A stretch of 64,000 bases of DNA, taken from positions 7,637 to 71,636 of the forward strand of contig JAEVYU010000028.1 in assembly GCA_023392595.1 (NCBI GenBank), written 5' to 3'. A program made the translations under genes and the position numbers. The notes below the pieces were generated by a model. That model saw only the letters and a program-made list of their open reading frames with translations, searched no databases and was not told the origin of the DNA. This document shows, piece after piece, positions 8,761 to 16,631 of this stretch (the stretch's first letter is position 1; each line of letters opens with the position of its first letter). The stretch is from Bacillota bacterium. Lineage in GTDB: Bacteria; Bacillota; UBA4882; UBA8346.

Positions 8761-8789
8761 TTGACAATTTACACCCTACAAGATATTAT
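8761..8789 (+). promoter_or_regulatory. Promoter for the riboswitch-TerC transcript
   Basis: TTGACA (8761-8766), 17-bp spacer and TATTAT (8784-8789). Transcription would start near 8796, about 20 nt before the riboswitch core. Confidence 0.75.
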
Positions 8790-8811
8790 GATTCTAGATT
8801 CAAAGGAATTG

Positions 8812-8920
8812 GTAATTAGGCAAAGGGGAGTAGCTCACGGCAATGCCGTCCCACGAGGCGTCAGTACGGTGGTTTAACCCACCCGCTTCATGGACAAGAT
8901 CACTTGGGAGCAAGACCTTT
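8812..8920 (+). promoter_or_regulatory. yybP-ykoY manganese riboswitch aptamer
   Basis: The core CAAAGGGGAGTAGC (8821-8834) is the hallmark of the yybP-ykoY class, which binds Mn2+. Short paired arms follow (ACGGCAATGCCGT at 8837-8849, then a second arm with GGTGGTTTAACCCACC). The P1 helix can form between CAAAGG at 8821-8826 and CCTTTG at about 8916-8921. The latter is also the left arm of the terminator that follows, so metal binding should disrupt termination and switch the gene on. The downstream gene is a TerC/YkoY-family membrane protein, the classic partner of this riboswitch. Confidence 0.85.
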
Positions 8921-8954
8921 GACAAATGGCTTACATTTGTCAAAGGTCTTTTTT
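8913..8954 (+). terminator. Riboswitch-controlled intrinsic terminator
   Basis: AGACCTTTGACAAATG pairs with CATTTGTCAAAGGTCT around a short loop and runs into TTTTTT. Its left arm overlaps the 3' strand of aptamer P1, so the two structures exclude each other. Confidence 0.85.
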
Positions 8955-9063
8955 ATTATTGAACGGTTGAAGGAGTTGATGATCCGGGAATATTTATCGG
9001 GTGGATTCGCTAACCTAACCAATGAATCATATGATCGATTATGAATATGAGGAGAGATTTCAA

Positions 9064-9987
9064 TTGCAGCTTAACCCGTGGATATGGATTGTGTTTAATT
9101 TATTTGTATTATTAATGTTGGCCCTGGACCTCGGGGTGTTCCATCAGAAACGACATGTTGTCAAAATGAAGGAAGCGCTGATTTGGAGTGGAGTTTGGAT
9201 CACTTTGGCGCTTCTGTTTAACCTGATATTATACTTCTGGCGCGGTTCGGAAGTGGCTTTGGAATTTTCGAGCGGTTATTTAATTGAAAAGTCATTAAGT
9301 GTGGATAATATTTTTATCTTTATCCTGATATTCTCATACTTCAAAGTCCAGCCTCAATTCCAGCATAAAGTGCTTTTCTACGGAATCTTCGGCGCGTTAG
9401 TCCTGAGAGGTATACTCATCTTCGCAGGCGCGGCGCTGTTGGAACATTTTCATTGGTTAATCTATGTTTTTGGAGGTTTTCTCGTTGCTACCGGGATTAA
9501 AATAGCTGCGGAGAAGGATACCGAGGTTCACCCGGAGAGCAATCCTTTGGTCCGTCTCTTTAAAAAAATCATGCCGGTGACCTCGGATAACCAGGGGGAC
9601 CGGTTCTTTGTCCGGTTAAAGGACGGGTTATACGCTACCCCGCTCTTTATCGTATTGCTGGTAGTTGAGACAACGGATTTGGTTTTTGCCCTCGACTCCA
9701 TCCCGGCGATATTCGGGGTAACCAAGGATCCGTTTATAGTCTATACTTCCAACGTCTTCGCCATCCTGGGGTTACGGGCGCTATACTTTGCGCTGGCCGA
9801 TATTATGGATAAATTCCATTATCTCAAATATGGCCTAGCCTTTGTACTGGCGTTTATAGGAACCAAAATGTTGGTTTCAGGTTTTTATAAAATTCCGATC
9901 CAGTGGGCGCTGGCTATCATTATGGTATCACTGGGAGTTTCTATTCTCGTTTCCATCTTGAAACCATTACCGAAAGAAGATGTTTGA
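9064..9987 (+). CDS. TerC/YkoY-family membrane protein, probable manganese exporter
   Basis: I choose TTG 9064 (307 residues, starting MQLNPWIWIVFNLFVLLML) because GAGGAG at 9049-9054 is well spaced; an in-frame ATG at 9022 lacks a site. Eight or so membrane helices are visible. Family motifs include ALDLGVF with its acidic residue in the first helix, GYLIEKSLSVDNIFIF and VVETTDLVFALDSIPAIFG, whose Asp/Glu residues are thought to bind metal. The preceding Mn2+ riboswitch fits the known role of this family in Mn2+ efflux or metallation of exported proteins. It is transcribed alone. Confidence 0.92.
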   Translation: MQLNPWIWIVFNLFVLLMLALDLGVFHQKRHVVKMKEALIWSGVWITLALLFNLILYFWRGSEVALEFSSGYLIEKSLSVDNIFIFILIFSYFKVQPQFQHKVLFYGIFGALVLRGILIFAGAALLEHFHWLIYVFGGFLVATGIKIAAEKDTEVHPESNPLVRLFKKIMPVTSDNQGDRFFVRLKDGLYATPLFIVLLVVETTDLVFALDSIPAIFGVTKDPFIVYTSNVFAILGLRALYFALADIMDKFHYLKYGLAFVLAFIGTKMLVSGFYKIPIQWALAIIMVSLGVSILVSILKPLPKEDV

Positions 9988-10092
9988 TTTTTTATAAAGC
10001 CCGGTTGATGTTCCATCTTGCTTAAAACCGACTCACCCTTTCGGGCAAATCCTTACAGACCCACAAAATCCATAGAAAATATCGATTGGGTA

Positions 10093-10123
10093 TTGACTTC
10101 GAGTTATCTCGAACCGGTATAAT
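10093..10123 (+). promoter_or_regulatory. MerR-type promoter (19-bp spacer with central dyad)
   Basis: TTGACT at 10093-10098 and TATAAT at 10118-10123 are 19 bases apart, longer than normal. TTCGAG-TTAT-CTCGAA (10098-10113) is a perfect inverted repeat lying between the two hexamers. This is the layout of MerR-family regulated promoters, where the activator untwists an overlong spacer. No MerR gene is seen in the window, so the regulator would be encoded elsewhere. Confidence 0.7.
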
Positions 10124-10225
10124 TTATCGAAGAAGAGGCGAATCCTGCAAATCCAGGTTTTGGGTAAGTGCAAGGAATCACATCGCTCCTACTATATCAA
10201 CAGATTCAAAACAGGAGTGTAAAAA

Positions 10226-11359
10226 ATGGCAAAAGCAAAGGTTTATTTTACGGATTTCCGGACGGTGGCTTTCGGAGACGGACTGCCCGCCAAACTTAAG
10301 AAACTAATCCAAAAAGCCGGCATCGGTCAGATTGATATGGATGGCAAGTTTGTCGCCATCAAGATGCATTTTGGCGAGCTGGGAAACATTAGCTACCTTC
10401 GGCCCAATTATGCCAGGGCTGTGGTTGACGTGGTAAAGGCACTGGGTGGTAAGGCTTTTTTGGCCGATTGTAACACCATGTACCCCGGCAGTCGAAAAAA
10501 CGCTCTGGAGCATTTGGAATGCGCATGGGAAAATGGTTTTACGCCGCTGACGGTAGGCTGTCCGATTCTGATCGGTGACGGGCTGAAGGGTACCGATGAT
10601 GTGGCTGTACCTGTAGTGGGAGGCGAATACGTAAAGGAAGCCAGAATTGGCCGGGCAATCATGGATGCGGACGTGTTCATCAGCCTGACTCATTTCAAGG
10701 GGCATGAGATGACCGGCTTTGGCGGAACGATTAAGAACATCGGCATGGGCTGTGGTTCCCGCGCCGGGAAAAAAGATCAGCACAACAGCGGCAAAGCTCA
10801 CATTGATCAAGATTTGTGCCGGGGCTGCAGGAGATGTGAGAGGGAGTGCGCTAACGAAGGTTTACTGTATGACGTCGCTAGTAAAAAGATGACGGTTAAT
10901 CAGCAAAATTGTGTTGGTTGTGGCCGCTGCCTGGGCGCATGTAATTTCGACGCCATCGTGTTTGATAACGATGCCGCCAACGAGCTGCTGAACTGTTGTA
11001 TGGCGGAATACACCAAGGCGGTGGTAGATGGGCGTCCTTGCTTCCATGTTTCCTTGGTGGTGGATGTATCCCCCAACTGTGACTGTCACGGTGAAAACGA
11101 CGTGCCTATTCTGCCAAATTTGGGTATGTTTGCATCCTTTGATCCGTTGGCACTGGATCAAGCCTGTGTTGATGCCTGTCTGAAAGCCACGCCGCTTCCG
11201 GCCAGCCAACTGTCGGATAACATGGCAAAGCCGGGCTTCGTCGATCATCATGACCATTTCACCAACTCTACGCCCGAGTCTGAATGGCGCACCTGTTTGG
11301 AGCATGCAGAGAAAATCGGTTTGGGTACGCGGGATTATGAGCTCCTTGTAATTCAATAA
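10226..11359 (+). CDS. DUF362 protein with two [4Fe-4S] ferredoxin motifs
   Basis: 377 residues; ATG 10226 follows AGGAGTG at suitable spacing. Residues 1-185 are the DUF362 domain (VAIKMHFGELGN, LTHFKGHEMTGFGGTIKNIGMG). Two CxxCxxCxxxC ferredoxin clusters follow: Cys198/201/204/208 and Cys229/232/235/239. The DUF362 fold then resumes (GMFASFDPLALDQACVDACL), so the ferredoxin is inserted in it. Such proteins are widespread in anaerobes and their reaction is not established; an electron-transfer or cofactor-binding role is likely. It is monocistronic behind a MerR-like promoter. A long imperfect hairpin (11358-11414) follows the stop. Confidence 0.88.
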   Translation: MAKAKVYFTDFRTVAFGDGLPAKLKKLIQKAGIGQIDMDGKFVAIKMHFGELGNISYLRPNYARAVVDVVKALGGKAFLADCNTMYPGSRKNALEHLECAWENGFTPLTVGCPILIGDGLKGTDDVAVPVVGGEYVKEARIGRAIMDADVFISLTHFKGHEMTGFGGTIKNIGMGCGSRAGKKDQHNSGKAHIDQDLCRGCRRCERECANEGLLYDVASKKMTVNQQNCVGCGRCLGACNFDAIVFDNDAANELLNCCMAEYTKAVVDGRPCFHVSLVVDVSPNCDCHGENDVPILPNLGMFASFDPLALDQACVDACLKATPLPASQLSDNMAKPGFVDHHDHFTNSTPESEWRTCLEHAEKIGLGTRDYELLVIQ

Positions 11360-11414
11360 ATTGGCGCATGGTGGAGCTGAAGAGATTCCAATCTCCAATT
11401 CCATCATGCCAATA
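11358..11414 (+). terminator. Imperfect hairpin after the DUF362 gene
   Basis: ATTGGCGCATGGTGGA can pair with TCCATCATGCCAAT with one small bulge and a mismatch. There is no T-run, so it may be a weak terminator or a 3'-end stabiliser. Confidence 0.4.
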
Positions 11415-11525
11415 TTGTTGATATACTTGAGAATAGCATCGTTACGATCAATATATCCAATAAAAATTATTTCATGAAGCACTTGAATTTTTGGGAATTA
11501 CATTGTAATATAAAGCTATATTAAA

Positions 11526-11537
11526 ATGTACGTACAT
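11526..11537. promoter_or_regulatory. Candidate GntR autoregulatory operator
   Basis: ATGTACGTACAT is a perfect 12-bp palindrome about 65-75 bp before the GntR start. GT-N-TA-N-AC type palindromes are usual for HutC-type GntR regulators. Confidence 0.5.
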
Positions 11538-11603
11538 AAGAACATAATGACTTATCGCTGCCAAGCAATTTAAAAATGGACAATTTGTGGAAAGCGTGTA
11601 TTG

Positions 11604-12359
11604 ATGATAGTTGATGTAAGCAATATCAAGCTGAATAAGACGATTCCCACTCCTTTATATTACCAGCTCAAAAAACAAATTCTGGAGAAGATCATTCATA
11701 ACGAATTTTCAATCAATGATCAACTGCCCAATGAGCTTGACATGGTGGAATTATTTGATATCAGCCGTTCAACCGTCCGTCAGGCCATCAATGAACTTGT
11801 TTCGGAAGGGTATTTATATCGAATAAAAGCTAAAGGTACTTTTGTGTCTCGTCCAAAAGTGGATGAAAGCTTTTTTCAGCAACTCGAAAGTTTCAACAAT
11901 GAAATGATACGGAAGGGTCTAAAACCTTCAACGAAAGTATTGGCACTCAAAAAAGTAACCGGAAATGTTGAAATGAATAATCAATTGAGTTTGCCATTGG
12001 AAAGGCCATTGATATATTTGAGCAGATTGCGATATGCCAATGAAGAACCGGTTGTATATCTTGAAACTTATTTATCAGGTGAGTTTGAAAATTTGCTAAA
12101 GGAAGATTTTGCCGCTTATTCATTATATTCAATTCTTGAAGAAAAATATAATCTCAGGATTGAAAGAGCGATTCGGGAGATAGAAGCGGTCAATGCCAAT
12201 CCCCAAGAAAAAAAGCACCTGAATTTGGATAAAAATAACGCCATCTGTCTGGTAAAAACAATTGCCTATGCGAATAATGGAATGCCGATTGAATATTCAA
12301 TTGCCAGGTATCGCGGCGATCGTAACAAATTTAGAGTAGAGTTGGTCCGCAATAAATGA
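11604..12359 (+). CDS. GntR-family (HutC/UTRA) transcriptional regulator
   Basis: About 251 residues (ATG 11604; TTG 11601 is adjacent). The N-terminal winged helix (about 8-72) contains PNELDMVELFDISRSTVRQAINELVSEGYLYRIKAKGTFVS, the GntR signature. The rest (about 95-248) is a UTRA effector domain, as in regulators sensing sugar phosphates. The deoC gene follows 37 bp downstream on the same strand, so it probably controls that gene and itself through the palindrome at 11526. The effector is inferred, not seen; a deoxyribose-type or sugar phosphate would fit. Confidence 0.88.
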   Translation: MIVDVSNIKLNKTIPTPLYYQLKKQILEKIIHNEFSINDQLPNELDMVELFDISRSTVRQAINELVSEGYLYRIKAKGTFVSRPKVDESFFQQLESFNNEMIRKGLKPSTKVLALKKVTGNVEMNNQLSLPLERPLIYLSRLRYANEEPVVYLETYLSGEFENLLKEDFAAYSLYSILEEKYNLRIERAIREIEAVNANPQEKKHLNLDKNNAICLVKTIAYANNGMPIEYSIARYRGDRNKFRVELVRNK

Positions 12360-12395
12360 AGTTAATCAATAACATTACAAGTGAAGGAGCCGATC

Positions 12396-13094
12396 ATGGA
12401 TATCAGCAAATTTAAATTTAGTTCCGAAGAATTAGCGAAAATGATCGATCAAACATTGTTAAAGCCGAATGTCAGTCAAAACGATTTTGAGCAATTTTGC
12501 AAAGAAAGCGCCAAATACCAATTTAAAATGATAGCCATTAATAGCGCTCCTGTTAAAATGTGTAAGGCAATGTTAAAAGGCAGTGGGGTCCTAGTAGGCG
12601 CAGCCATCAGCTTTCCGCTCGGTCAAACCACGGTTCAAACCAAAGTTTTTGAAACCAGCGATGCAATCATGAACGGTGCGGATGAGATCGATTATGTGGT
12701 GAATATTGTCGAATTGAAAAGCGGCAATATTCAATTGATTGAAGATGAAATGACACAGATAGTAAAAGTTTGCAGGGATAATAAAGTTACCTCCAAGGTA
12801 ATATTTGAAAATTGCTATTTAACCGAGGAAGAAAAGGGTATATTGTGTAAAGTTGCATTGAATGTGGGCCCGGACTTCATAAAAACATCGACCGGATTTG
12901 GCCAATGGGGAGCAACCACCGACGATGTGAAATATATGAAAAAAATGGTGGGAGATAAGATTAAGGTAAAGGCGGCCGGAGGAATAAAAAATCTGGAAAC
13001 GGCATTGGCGATGATCGAGGCGGGAGCAGAACGCATCGGAACAAGTGCCGGAACTGCAATTGTGGATGAGTATAGGGTTTTAAGCAAACAATAA
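12396..13094 (+). CDS. deoC: Deoxyribose-phosphate aldolase
   Basis: About 232 residues from ATG 12396; AAGGAG ends 6 bases upstream, while the in-frame GTG 12381 is before the site. It is a class I aldolase that splits 2-deoxyribose 5-phosphate to acetaldehyde and glyceraldehyde 3-phosphate. The Schiff-base lysine is Lys163 in FIKTSTGFG; Lys192 in KVKAAGG and Asp99 in DEIDYVVN match the catalytic set. It sits behind a GntR gene and is convergent with an FSA-type aldolase; both lie next to the ribose-type island. A DeoC-like role on another sugar phosphate is possible. Confidence 0.9.
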   Translation: MDISKFKFSSEELAKMIDQTLLKPNVSQNDFEQFCKESAKYQFKMIAINSAPVKMCKAMLKGSGVLVGAAISFPLGQTTVQTKVFETSDAIMNGADEIDYVVNIVELKSGNIQLIEDEMTQIVKVCRDNKVTSKVIFENCYLTEEEKGILCKVALNVGPDFIKTSTGFGQWGATTDDVKYMKKMVGDKIKVKAAGGIKNLETALAMIEAGAERIGTSAGTAIVDEYRVLSKQ

Positions 13095-13110
13095 AAAATG
13101 GATGATATAT

Positions 13111-13147
13111 TAAAGGGGTTGACTCAAAGGGTCACCCCTTTTTTGCT
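13111..13147. terminator. Terminator between convergent deoC and FSA genes
   Basis: AAAGGGGTTGAC and GGGTCACCCCTTT form a bulged stem followed by TTTT on the + strand. It ends the deoC transcript and may serve both directions. Confidence 0.7.
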
Positions 13148-13177
13148 TTTTGTGAACCATTTTATTCATGGTAACTT

Positions 13178-13858
13178 CTAGGAGCCAATGAGAGTGGATT
13201 TGTCCATTCCATATACCGCTTGCCATTGTCTTTTAAACTCAGATACATCCGCCGAAGTTGCAGGAAATGCAAGGAATTTTTCAATGAGTTCAGGCCCTAC
13301 GGTAACCATTTGCGCTCCGGCAAGGCAAACGTTGAAAACTTGTTGAACATTTTTAAAGCTGGCAGCCAGAATTTTAGTCGATAAATTATGTATTGAGAAT
13401 AATTGGGCGATTTCGGATACAACTTTGACACCATTTTCATTTAAATTATCAATACGGTTTATATAAGGCGCCACATATTTTGCGCCGCTCATTGCCGCAA
13501 TAAGGGCTTGAAAAGCAGTATAAATTGTTGTCGCCAGTGTGGGGATATTGTCCGATGATAGTAATTTCAAGGCTTTAATGCCTTCCTGGGTTACGGGAAT
13601 TTTAATGACGACAGCGCCGGAGAGCTGTTGGTTGATAAATTTTGCTTCGTCTAGCATTTCATTTGCCGTATCGCCGATAACCTGAACGAAAATTTTCTTT
13701 TGATCACCAATGACTGCTCGAATTTCTTTAAGGACTTCTAAATAGGGGCGTTTTTCTTTCACTAGAATCGAGGGATTGGTTGTGACCCCTGCTATCGGAT
13801 AGTAATCATTCAAGTGTTTTATTTGCCTTAAATCTGCGGAATCAATATATAGTTCCAT
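13178..13858 (-). CDS. fsa: Fructose-6-phosphate aldolase / small transaldolase
   Basis: 226 residues, the short TalC/FSA length. AGGAG lies 8 bases before ATG 13858. The Schiff-base lysine is Lys86 in AVVIKIPVT; GVTTNPSIL and ILAASFKNVQQVF are family motifs. Members either cleave fructose 6-phosphate to dihydroxyacetone and glyceraldehyde 3-phosphate or act as transaldolases; sequence alone does not separate these. It is divergent from the LacI gene. A TGTA-N6-TACA palindrome (13972-13985) lies just downstream of its predicted promoter, placing it in the LacI regulon and so in the pentose island. Confidence 0.85.
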   Translation of the reverse strand: MELYIDSADLRQIKHLNDYYPIAGVTTNPSILVKEKRPYLEVLKEIRAVIGDQKKIFVQVIGDTANEMLDEAKFINQQLSGAVVIKIPVTQEGIKALKLLSSDNIPTLATTIYTAFQALIAAMSGAKYVAPYINRIDNLNENGVKVVSEIAQLFSIHNLSTKILAASFKNVQQVFNVCLAGAQMVTVGPELIEKFLAFPATSADVSEFKRQWQAVYGMDKSTLIGS

Positions 13859-13971
13859 TTTTCTTCTCCTTCTTTTGTAATGCCGTCAGTTTGTTTGCTT
13901 ATTTCCGAGAAATAAACGAGGAATCATTTACCCATAGGATACTCAACCATCGGTAGAGATTGATCAAAGAA

Positions 13972-13985
13972 TGTAATCGTATACA
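13972..13985. promoter_or_regulatory. LacI-type operator 1 (FSA side)
   Basis: TGTAATCGTATACA has palindromic TGTA/TACA ends and a central CG, the LacI-family layout. It lies about 30-40 bp downstream of the expected fsa transcription start. Confidence 0.6.
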
Positions 13986-14020
13986 ATTGTGATTCAAATC
14001 ATGCCTGTCCAATTTCTATC

Positions 14021-14049
14021 AGTATAGCATATTATGAGAAAGCTAACAA
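14021..14049 (-). promoter_or_regulatory. Promoter of the FSA gene
   Basis: On the minus strand TTGTTA (14049-14044) and TATACT (14026-14021) are 17 bases apart. Operator 1 lies downstream of it. Confidence 0.55.
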
Positions 14050-14146
14050 TCATCCCTGAAGTTATGCTTCCTCTCGATCAAATTGCTAATTAAAAAAAAT
14101 TATGTTATCATCATGGATGAAAAGAAAAAATGTTGTGAAGTATTAT

Positions 14147-14160
14147 TGTATACGTATTCA
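14147..14160. promoter_or_regulatory. LacI-type operator 2 (regulator's own leader)
   Basis: TGTATACGTATTCA is a near-perfect palindrome (one mismatched pair) with a CG centre, immediately before the ribosome binding site of the lacI-type gene. It suggests autoregulation. Confidence 0.6.
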
Positions 14161-14173
14161 GGGGGAATCTAAT

Positions 14174-15196
14174 TTGAATCAGCGTGAAATCGCCAAACTC
14201 GCAGGTGTTTCTTCTGCTACTGTTTCGCGAGTTATCAATAATGATCCGCGAGTCTCTCCAAAGACCGCTTCCCAAGTGAAAAAAATCATCGCCGAATATG
14301 GCTATGTTCAGAATGTAATCGCCCGCAACCTTCGTATGGCAAGTTCCAAAACGATAGGTTTCCTGGTGCCGGATATTTCAAACCCCTTCTTTCCTACCGT
14401 TCTGATAGGCGTGGAGGCTGTTTGCGCTAAGTACGGTTATAATATATTATTGGAGAACACCTGTGAAGAGCCTTTAAAAGAACAACTTGCCATTGATACG
14501 CTGCTCAAACAGCGTATCGATGGGATCGTTGCGATAGTGGTCAGTGAAAGCGGGGAGCAACTTAAAAGGTTCCAGGCCATGAACATTCCTGTGGTTTTAA
14601 TTGACCGGCGCACGACTCAAAAAGATTATGATTGTGTGGTCATCGATAATGCAGGCGGCATAAGCAGCGGGGTGGATTATTTATTACGGCTCGGACACAC
14701 TAAAATTGCCATGATTCATGGACAAAGAAATATGACTCCAGGTGAAGAACGTCTACGCGGTTATATCCAGGCGATGACCAAAGCGGGAATTCAATTAAAT
14801 CCTGAGTATATTATGAACGGTAATTTTACGGAGGAAGGAGCGTATTCATGTACCCGTGAGCTGATCCGGCTTTCCTCTCCTCCGACAGCCATCATTGCGG
14901 CCAATAATATCATGACGATGGGTGTATACAAGGCGCTGGCGGATATGCGGATGAGAGTACCCGAAGAAGTTTCGTTGCTCGGGTTTGATGATTTTCCCCT
15001 TGCGGCGTACCTTTCACCGCCTATTTCAATCATTAACCGTCCAACTGTCGAGATGGGGGAAATGGCTGCAGAGATGCTTTTCGAAAGATTACGGGAGGAG
15101 TTTACTGAATTGCCGAGGGAAAAAATGTTGCCCACAAACCTTGTTTTACGTGGTTCTTGCGCACATCCTAAATTAAGTTATCAAAAATATCCTTGA
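14174..15196 (+). CDS. LacI-family repressor of the ribose-type island
   Basis: About 340 residues from TTG 14174, which follows AGGGGGA at good spacing and puts the helix-turn-helix (REIAKLAGVSSATVSRVINNDPRVS) right at the N-terminus as in all LacI proteins; the open frame upstream would add 24 atypical residues. The hinge region and a periplasmic-binding-protein-like effector domain follow (GFLVPDISNPFFPTVLIG, RRTTQKDYDCVVIDN, LGFDDFPLAAYLSPP). Matching operators lie at fsa, at itself and twice before the importer genes, so it most likely represses them until an imported sugar or its phosphate binds. Confidence 0.92.
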   Translation: MNQREIAKLAGVSSATVSRVINNDPRVSPKTASQVKKIIAEYGYVQNVIARNLRMASSKTIGFLVPDISNPFFPTVLIGVEAVCAKYGYNILLENTCEEPLKEQLAIDTLLKQRIDGIVAIVVSESGEQLKRFQAMNIPVVLIDRRTTQKDYDCVVIDNAGGISSGVDYLLRLGHTKIAMIHGQRNMTPGEERLRGYIQAMTKAGIQLNPEYIMNGNFTEEGAYSCTRELIRLSSPPTAIIAANNIMTMGVYKALADMRMRVPEEVSLLGFDDFPLAAYLSPPISIINRPTVEMGEMAAEMLFERLREEFTELPREKMLPTNLVLRGSCAHPKLSYQKYP

Positions 15197-15314
15197 AAAG
15201 AGTATGCAATAAAAGGTCAGTTTCAAAGTAACAAGTAGCGAACAAATTCATTAATTTTTTTTTGCAGCAACACAGGAAATTCTTGCATAATCGTGAATAT
15301 TTTAATATAATTAA

Positions 15315-15328
15315 TGTAGACGTATTCC
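15315..15328. promoter_or_regulatory. LacI-type operator 3 (upstream)
   Basis: TGTAGACGTATTCC shares the TGTA..ACGT.. core with the other three sites but its right arm is degraded. Confidence 0.5.
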
Positions 15329-15505
15329 AAAAAAAGCTGTTTTGGTAAATTTTCTGTAAAAAAAATATTGGATTACCAATGGAACGTTCTTTATCTTGCA
15401 TCTCACAGAGCTTTACTTAGCGGGTTTCAAGAAAATTATGATAATTGACGGCTGGTTATTTTGAACTCGTTGATTAACGATAAGTAAAAATTTGATTACC
15501 ATAAA

Positions 15506-15519
15506 TGTAGACGTTTACA
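15506..15519. promoter_or_regulatory. LacI-type operator 4 (over the -10 of the transport operon)
   Basis: TGTAGACGTTTACA is a near-perfect palindrome with CG centre (one mismatched pair). It overlaps the TACAAT -10 of the importer promoter. Confidence 0.7.
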
Positions 15520-15632
15520 ATAAGCGGTTTTATTTTCGCAAATGGGTTAGCCAATGTCATTGGAAAGGGGGGATGGGTTGAAGCTTCGGGGGTTCTTTTT
15601 ACAATTTAAAATTTAAAAGGAGGCTTTAAAAA

Positions 15633-16631
15633 ATGTCGATTCGTTCACGCATTAGTTTATTGTTAGCGGTCATTCTTATTGCGGCTATGATTTCCATTCC
15701 GATGGTATCCGCGAAAGCGCCCTATGATATCGCCGTAATTATTAAAGCGACAGATTCCGATTATTGGCAGGCTGTGCTTCACGGTGCCGATGCGGCAGTT
15801 AAAGAACTGGGGCCTGGAACTGTAAAAATGATTTACCGTGGCGGTCCCCCTTCAGAGGCCGACATCGACAAACAGGTAGCCATTGTTGAAGATATTGTTT
15901 CGAAGAATCCCAAAGCCATTGTTATTGCCTCTACCAGTTCCGACGCCACCGTTCCCGCTTTGGAAAGAGCGGCCGCCCAGGGAATCAAAGTGGTTTTGGT
16001 TGATAATTTTGTAAAACTGAAAGACAGTTCCTATACTTCCTTTTTAGCCACGGATAATCTTAAAGGTGGTGCGTTGGCTGCCCAAAAGCTTGTTGAGTCA
16101 TTAAAGGAAATGAAAAAACCGCTGAAAGGAACTGTTGGTTTAATATCCTCTATGGCCGGAGTTCAAGTTTTAATCGACCGCGATGATGGTTTCACCAAAG
16201 AATTGGCTAAAATAGCCCCTAATATCAAAATAGCCCCCGTAAGATATGTCAACAACGATATTATCCAAGCATTATCCGCAGCCGAGGATATGCTCACCAC
16301 TTACCCGGATTTATTGGGCTTCTTTGCGGACAATAATCATACCGGTGATGGAGTTTCAAGAGCAATTGCAGAAAGAAAATTAAATGGTAAGATTGTCGCA
16401 GTAGCCTTTGATTCTGATTCGGAAGAAGTGGCGGCAATTCAATCCGGTTCTTTAAAAGCATTAATTCTGCAAGATCCTTATGGAATGGGTTACTATGGGG
16501 TTAAGTACGCTATTGATGCCATCAACAGCAAGAAAGTTGCCAAGAGAGTGGATACCGGCGCAAACGCGATTACGTTGAAGAATTTTAACGAAAAACGTTC
16601 TCAAGAATTGCTATTCCCGTTGAAAAAATAG
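15633..16631 (+). CDS. Sugar ABC transporter substrate-binding protein, RbsB-like
   Basis: 332 residues with an AGGAGG site 8-9 bases before ATG. Residues 1-27 are a signal peptide ending VSA; no lipobox cysteine follows, which is unusual for a monoderm Gram-positive binding protein. The mature protein is a family 1/4 periplasmic sugar-binding fold (DIAVIIKATDSDYWQAVLHGADAA, AIVIASTSSDATVPALERAAAQGIKVVLVDN, GFFADNNHTGDGVSRAI). It delivers a pentose or related sugar to the RbsA/RbsC-type components that follow. Two long hairpins separate it from the ATPase gene, which should favour higher expression of this gene. Confidence 0.9.
   Translation: MSIRSRISLLLAVILIAAMISIPMVSAKAPYDIAVIIKATDSDYWQAVLHGADAAVKELGPGTVKMIYRGGPPSEADIDKQVAIVEDIVSKNPKAIVIASTSSDATVPALERAAAQGIKVVLVDNFVKLKDSSYTSFLATDNLKGGALAAQKLVESLKEMKKPLKGTVGLISSMAGVQVLIDRDDGFTKELAKIAPNIKIAPVRYVNNDIIQALSAAEDMLTTYPDLLGFFADNNHTGDGVSRAIAERKLNGKIVAVAFDSDSEEVAAIQSGSLKALILQDPYGMGYYGVKYAIDAINSKKVAKRVDTGANAITLKNFNEKRSQELLFPLKK

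Larger units (their letters stand above)
15197..15632. promoter_or_regulatory. Regulatory region of the ribose-type operon
   Basis: This 436-bp gap holds two LacI-type operators (15315-15328 and 15506-15519) and a promoter TTGATT (15492-15497), 18-bp spacer, TACAAT (15516-15521). The second operator covers the -10 hexamer, so bound repressor would block polymerase; the upstream site 191 bp away could allow looping. No gene is seen here. Confidence 0.6.

Noticed and set aside
8653..8877. Open frame of 74 codons before TerC
   Set aside because: It overlaps the promoter and the manganese-riboswitch aptamer, has no protein-like composition and is better explained as non-coding leader.
10086..10307. 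Open frame overlapping the DUF362 start
   Set aside because: It covers the MerR-like promoter and runs out of frame into the DUF362 gene; no supporting features.
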